The position numbers and the translations under genes were made by a program. DNA of 7,698 bases, from the NCBI GenBank assembly GCA_934636325.1, contig CAKUAK010000087.1:1-7698 (forward strand), read 5' to 3'. Positions 6,418 through 7,698 of the stretch are shown here, in pieces. The stretch is from an uncultured Eubacteriales bacterium (GTDB lineage Bacteria; Bacillota; Clostridia; Oscillospirales; Butyricicoccaceae). The first letter of the stretch is position 1; each line of letters opens with the position of its first letter. Under the pieces are notes generated by a model. It was not told where the DNA came from, ran no database searches, and saw only the letters and a program-made list of their open reading frames with translations.

Positions 6418-6453
6418 AGCCCCCTGTCCGTTATTCGGACAGGGGGCTGTTTT
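6418..6453. terminator. Strong intrinsic terminator after the tetR-family gene
   Basis: A perfect 13-bp stem, AGCCCCCTGTCCG (6418-6430) with its complement at 6436-6448, closes a TTATT loop and is followed by GTTTT on the plus strand, 13 bases after the tetR stop. On the minus strand the tail is only TTTGAA, so termination of the convergent gene ending at 6458 is plausible but weaker. Confidence 0.9.
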
Positions 6454-6457
6454 GCGG

Positions 6458-7417
6458 CTATTTTCTGCGTTCTTCGCGGGCCTTTCTGGCCTCGTTTATC
6501 ATATTTTCGAACCTGCCGAAGCTGGCCGAAGGATGACGCTTTTTCAGGCGGGAACGGGCGTTGAGCAGAACAGTGAGCTGTTCTTCGTTCTTGGCGCGTA
6601 TGGCGGCAAGCCGTTCTTCGCGTTCGCGGCGGTTTTCCTCCGCGCGGGCGGCAGCTTCGTTTTTGAGCGCCTCGGCCTGTCTGCGCATCTCGTCAACATG
6701 TTCGGAAAGCTCGTGCCGGCCTTCCTCGGCTTTTCTGGCCAGCTCCTCGCGGGTGAGGCGGCCCTCCTCGGCGCGCTCCGCCAGCTTGAGCCGGCCTTCC
6801 TCGGCCAGCTTAGAGAGCTTCTCGCGGCGCTCTTCGTTCTGACGGTCGAGCTCCTGCTGGATGCGTTCCATCTCGTTGCGCATACGCTCCATTGCGATGA
6901 GTATGCCGCGCATACCAAGGGCTTCCTTGACGCTGACGGCAAAGTCGGCAAGAAATGCCGCCGTGACAGCCAATGTGACGATCAACACGGTGCTGTTCGG
7001 AAGTGACAGCAGAAGCTCTGATATCGGGGGATGCACCCAACGCACCAGCGCTACCGTAAGAAAGCCCCAGAAAAGTGAGGACGAAAGGCAGATATATCCC
7101 TTATACTGGAACTTCTGATTGCTGTAATCCCAGTATTTCACCTTGAAGATCGACTCCATCGCCCAGCCGGTGAAGAGCTCGAGCAGCGTCGCGCCGGCAA
7201 GGCCGACGAAGTAGGCCAGGGGTATATTGTCCCTGACCGGCAGAGCGAGAAAGAGCATTGATATTGCGCCGAAGCCGTATATCGGGATGACCGGGCCGTG
7301 AAGGAAGCCGCGGTTGACAAACTGGTGTTTTCGTATGGAAACATAAGAGGTCTCCCATATCCAGCCGAAGAAGCAGTAGATATAAAAGAAGGCCACCCAT
7401 TGATAGAGCTTATACAT
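6458..7417 (-). CDS. CmpB-like membrane protein ('putative ABC transporter permease') with coiled-coil tail
   Basis: The 319-residue protein has an N-terminal five-helix membrane domain of the type annotated as putative ABC-transporter type IV (CmpB-like). Helices fall at about 5-24, 43-61, 66-86, 108-128 and 142-163. Family-like motifs are FFGWIWETSY (16-25), NRGFLHGPVIPIYGFG (35-50), ELFTGWAMESIF (80-91) and WDYSNQKFQYKGYICLSSSLFWG (96-118). From about 172 to the end it becomes a highly charged Glu/Arg/Lys/Ala coiled coil, probably cytoplasmic, with AEEGR repeated at 205, 216 and 230. No ATPase gene lies nearby, so a transporter role is doubtful; the name is inherited from the family. I chose ATG 7417 because GGGGAGG (7425-7431) lies seven bases upstream, and an ATG 21 codons earlier falls inside the promoter. 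Single gene by its own promoter and flanking terminators. Confidence 0.88.
   Translation of the reverse strand: MYKLYQWVAFFYIYCFFGWIWETSYVSIRKHQFVNRGFLHGPVIPIYGFGAISMLFLALPVRDNIPLAYFVGLAGATLLELFTGWAMESIFKVKYWDYSNQKFQYKGYICLSSSLFWGFLTVALVRWVHPPISELLLSLPNSTVLIVTLAVTAAFLADFAVSVKEALGMRGILIAMERMRNEMERIQQELDRQNEERREKLSKLAEEGRLKLAERAEEGRLTREELARKAEEGRHELSEHVDEMRRQAEALKNEAAARAEENRREREERLAAIRAKNEEQLTVLLNARSRLKKRHPSASFGRFENMINEARKAREERRK
6715..6805 (-). repeat. Internal AEEGR-coding repeats in the coiled-coil tail
   Basis: Three related 16-bp blocks lie at 6715-6730, 6757-6772 and 6790-6805. The first and third are identical (plus strand GCCGGCCTTCCTCGGC) and the middle one differs at a few bases. Spacings of 42 and 33 bp equal 14 and 11 codons. 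Each encodes AEEGR on the minus strand, at residues 230, 216 and 205 of the CmpB-like protein. The 11-residue step suggests a hendecad-like coiled coil that grew by in-frame duplication. Confidence 0.75.
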
Positions 7418-7424
7418 TGAGGAT

Positions 7425-7431
7425 CCTCCCC
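7425..7431 (-). promoter_or_regulatory. Ribosome binding site that decides the CmpB-like gene start
   Basis: Read on the minus strand this is GGGGAGG, seven bases before the ATG at 7417. It is the strongest ribosome binding site of the window and settles the start against the upstream in-frame ATG at 7480. Confidence 0.85.
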
Positions 7432-7450
7432 TTGATATTTGGGTGGATAC

Positions 7451-7480
7451 ATTATATATCAGCTCCCGCACCAAAATCAA
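7451..7480 (-). promoter_or_regulatory. Sigma-70-like promoter of the CmpB-like gene
   Basis: On the minus strand TTGATT (7475-7480, 4 of 6) is 18 bp from a perfect TATAAT (7451-7456). Transcription would start near 7444, giving a leader of about 27 bases before the ATG at 7417. Confidence 0.7.
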
Positions 7481-7530
7481 GACATTCGAGACCCATCTTT
7501 GGATCGGACCTTAAAAGGTGAAGAGGATAT

Positions 7531-7565
7531 AAAACGCATCCCCGCCACAGCATGGCGGGGATGCG
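7531..7565 (-). terminator. Intrinsic terminator of the SDR gene
   Basis: A perfect 13-bp stem, CGCATCCCCGCCA (7535-7547) with its complement at 7553-7565, closes a CAGCA loop. On the minus strand it is followed by TTTTATAT, 24 bases after the SDR stop. The plus-strand side has no T-tract, so it acts on the minus strand only. Confidence 0.87.
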
Positions 7566-7589
7566 CTTCGCATATATTATCGCACCGTA

Positions 7590-7698
7590 TCAGTGCTTGA
7601 GAGGACCGTAGAAATAGCTTGCCGTTGCGCCTCCGTCGACAAGGAATGTCGAGCCGGAGATAAATGCGCCCTTATCGCTCATGAGCAGCTCGGCCACG
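7590..7698 (-). CDS. Short-chain dehydrogenase/reductase, C-terminal fragment (cut by window end)
   Basis: Only the last 36 codons are present; the gene continues past the window edge. The readable tail includes LLMSDKGAFISGSTFLVDGG and ends in SYFYGPLKH before TGA. The pattern S-x-x-x-x-F-I-S-G-S-x-x-x-V-D-G-G is the hallmark C-terminal end of classical SDR enzymes, where the region around I-S-G and V-D-G-G follows the substrate loop. These are NAD(P)-dependent oxidoreductases of about 250 residues. The catalytic Ser-Tyr-Lys residues and the cofactor motif lie outside the window, so neither substrate nor cofactor can be judged. The terminator at 7531-7565 ends its transcript, so it is not co-transcribed with the CmpB-like gene. 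Confidence 0.85.
   Translation of the reverse strand, partial: VAELLMSDKGAFISGSTFLVDGGATASYFYGPLKH

Noticed and set aside
6715..6805. CRISPR-like or regulatory direct repeats
   Set aside because: The three blocks keep reading frame with spacings of 42 and 33 bp and encode the same peptide, so they are coding repeats, not an array.
6410..7006. Plus-strand open frame opposite the CmpB-like gene tail
   Set aside because: It starts inside the tetR terminator hairpin and runs antisense to the coiled-coil repeats; the minus-strand gene has a promoter, ribosome site and family motifs.

Overview
The window looks like a chromosomal segment from a moderately GC-rich Firmicute, probably a gut-type member of the Clostridia. 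This rests on: a YlmH-type S4 protein; an OmpR-type regulator paired with a kinase whose ATP-binding domain resembles clostridial kinases; a CmpB-like membrane protein; purine-rich GGAGG-type ribosome binding sites; heavy use of ATA for isoleucine next to GC-rich codons; and short gaps holding sigma-70-like promoters and strong hairpin terminators. Genus-level placement is not possible from the sequence alone. I see no insertion sequence, CRISPR array, tRNA, rRNA or phage gene.

Layout. Positions 40-1440 (minus strand) encode a cytoplasmic-looking serine beta-lactamase/penicillin-binding-protein-like hydrolase. A 232-bp divergent region (1441-1672) separates it from a plus-strand operon of three genes: an OmpR-family response regulator (1673-2365), a large six-helix membrane histidine kinase (2365-4308, overlapping by one base in TGATG) and a VTT/TVP38 (DedA-superfamily) membrane protein (4321-4917). 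A hairpin at 4923-4955, usable in both directions, separates this operon from the convergent minus-strand ylmH-like gene (4961-5707). That gene is divergent from a TetR-family regulator (5826-6404), and the two promoters appear to share one palindromic -35 hexamer. A second strong hairpin (6418-6453) lies between tetR and a convergent minus-strand gene (6458-7417) for a CmpB-like membrane protein with a long charged coiled-coil tail. A third hairpin (about 7531-7565) ends another minus-strand gene, of which only the last 36 codons are present: the C-terminus of a short-chain dehydrogenase/reductase (7590-7698).

How the genes may work together. The clearest unit is the regulator-kinase-VTT operon, with the beta-lactamase-like hydrolase transcribed divergently from the same regulatory region. 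That region holds facing promoters, palindromes and repeated ATCTTAA boxes just ahead of the regulator. An envelope-sensing role is a reasonable inference, because VTT proteins move lipids or lipid carriers and the kinase has a large extracytoplasmic loop, but the signal is unknown. The YlmH-like protein (ribosome-associated quality control), TetR regulator, CmpB-like protein and SDR look like separate transcription units. Every CDS call rests on protein motifs read by eye. Promoter and operator calls rest on consensus matching and are weaker.
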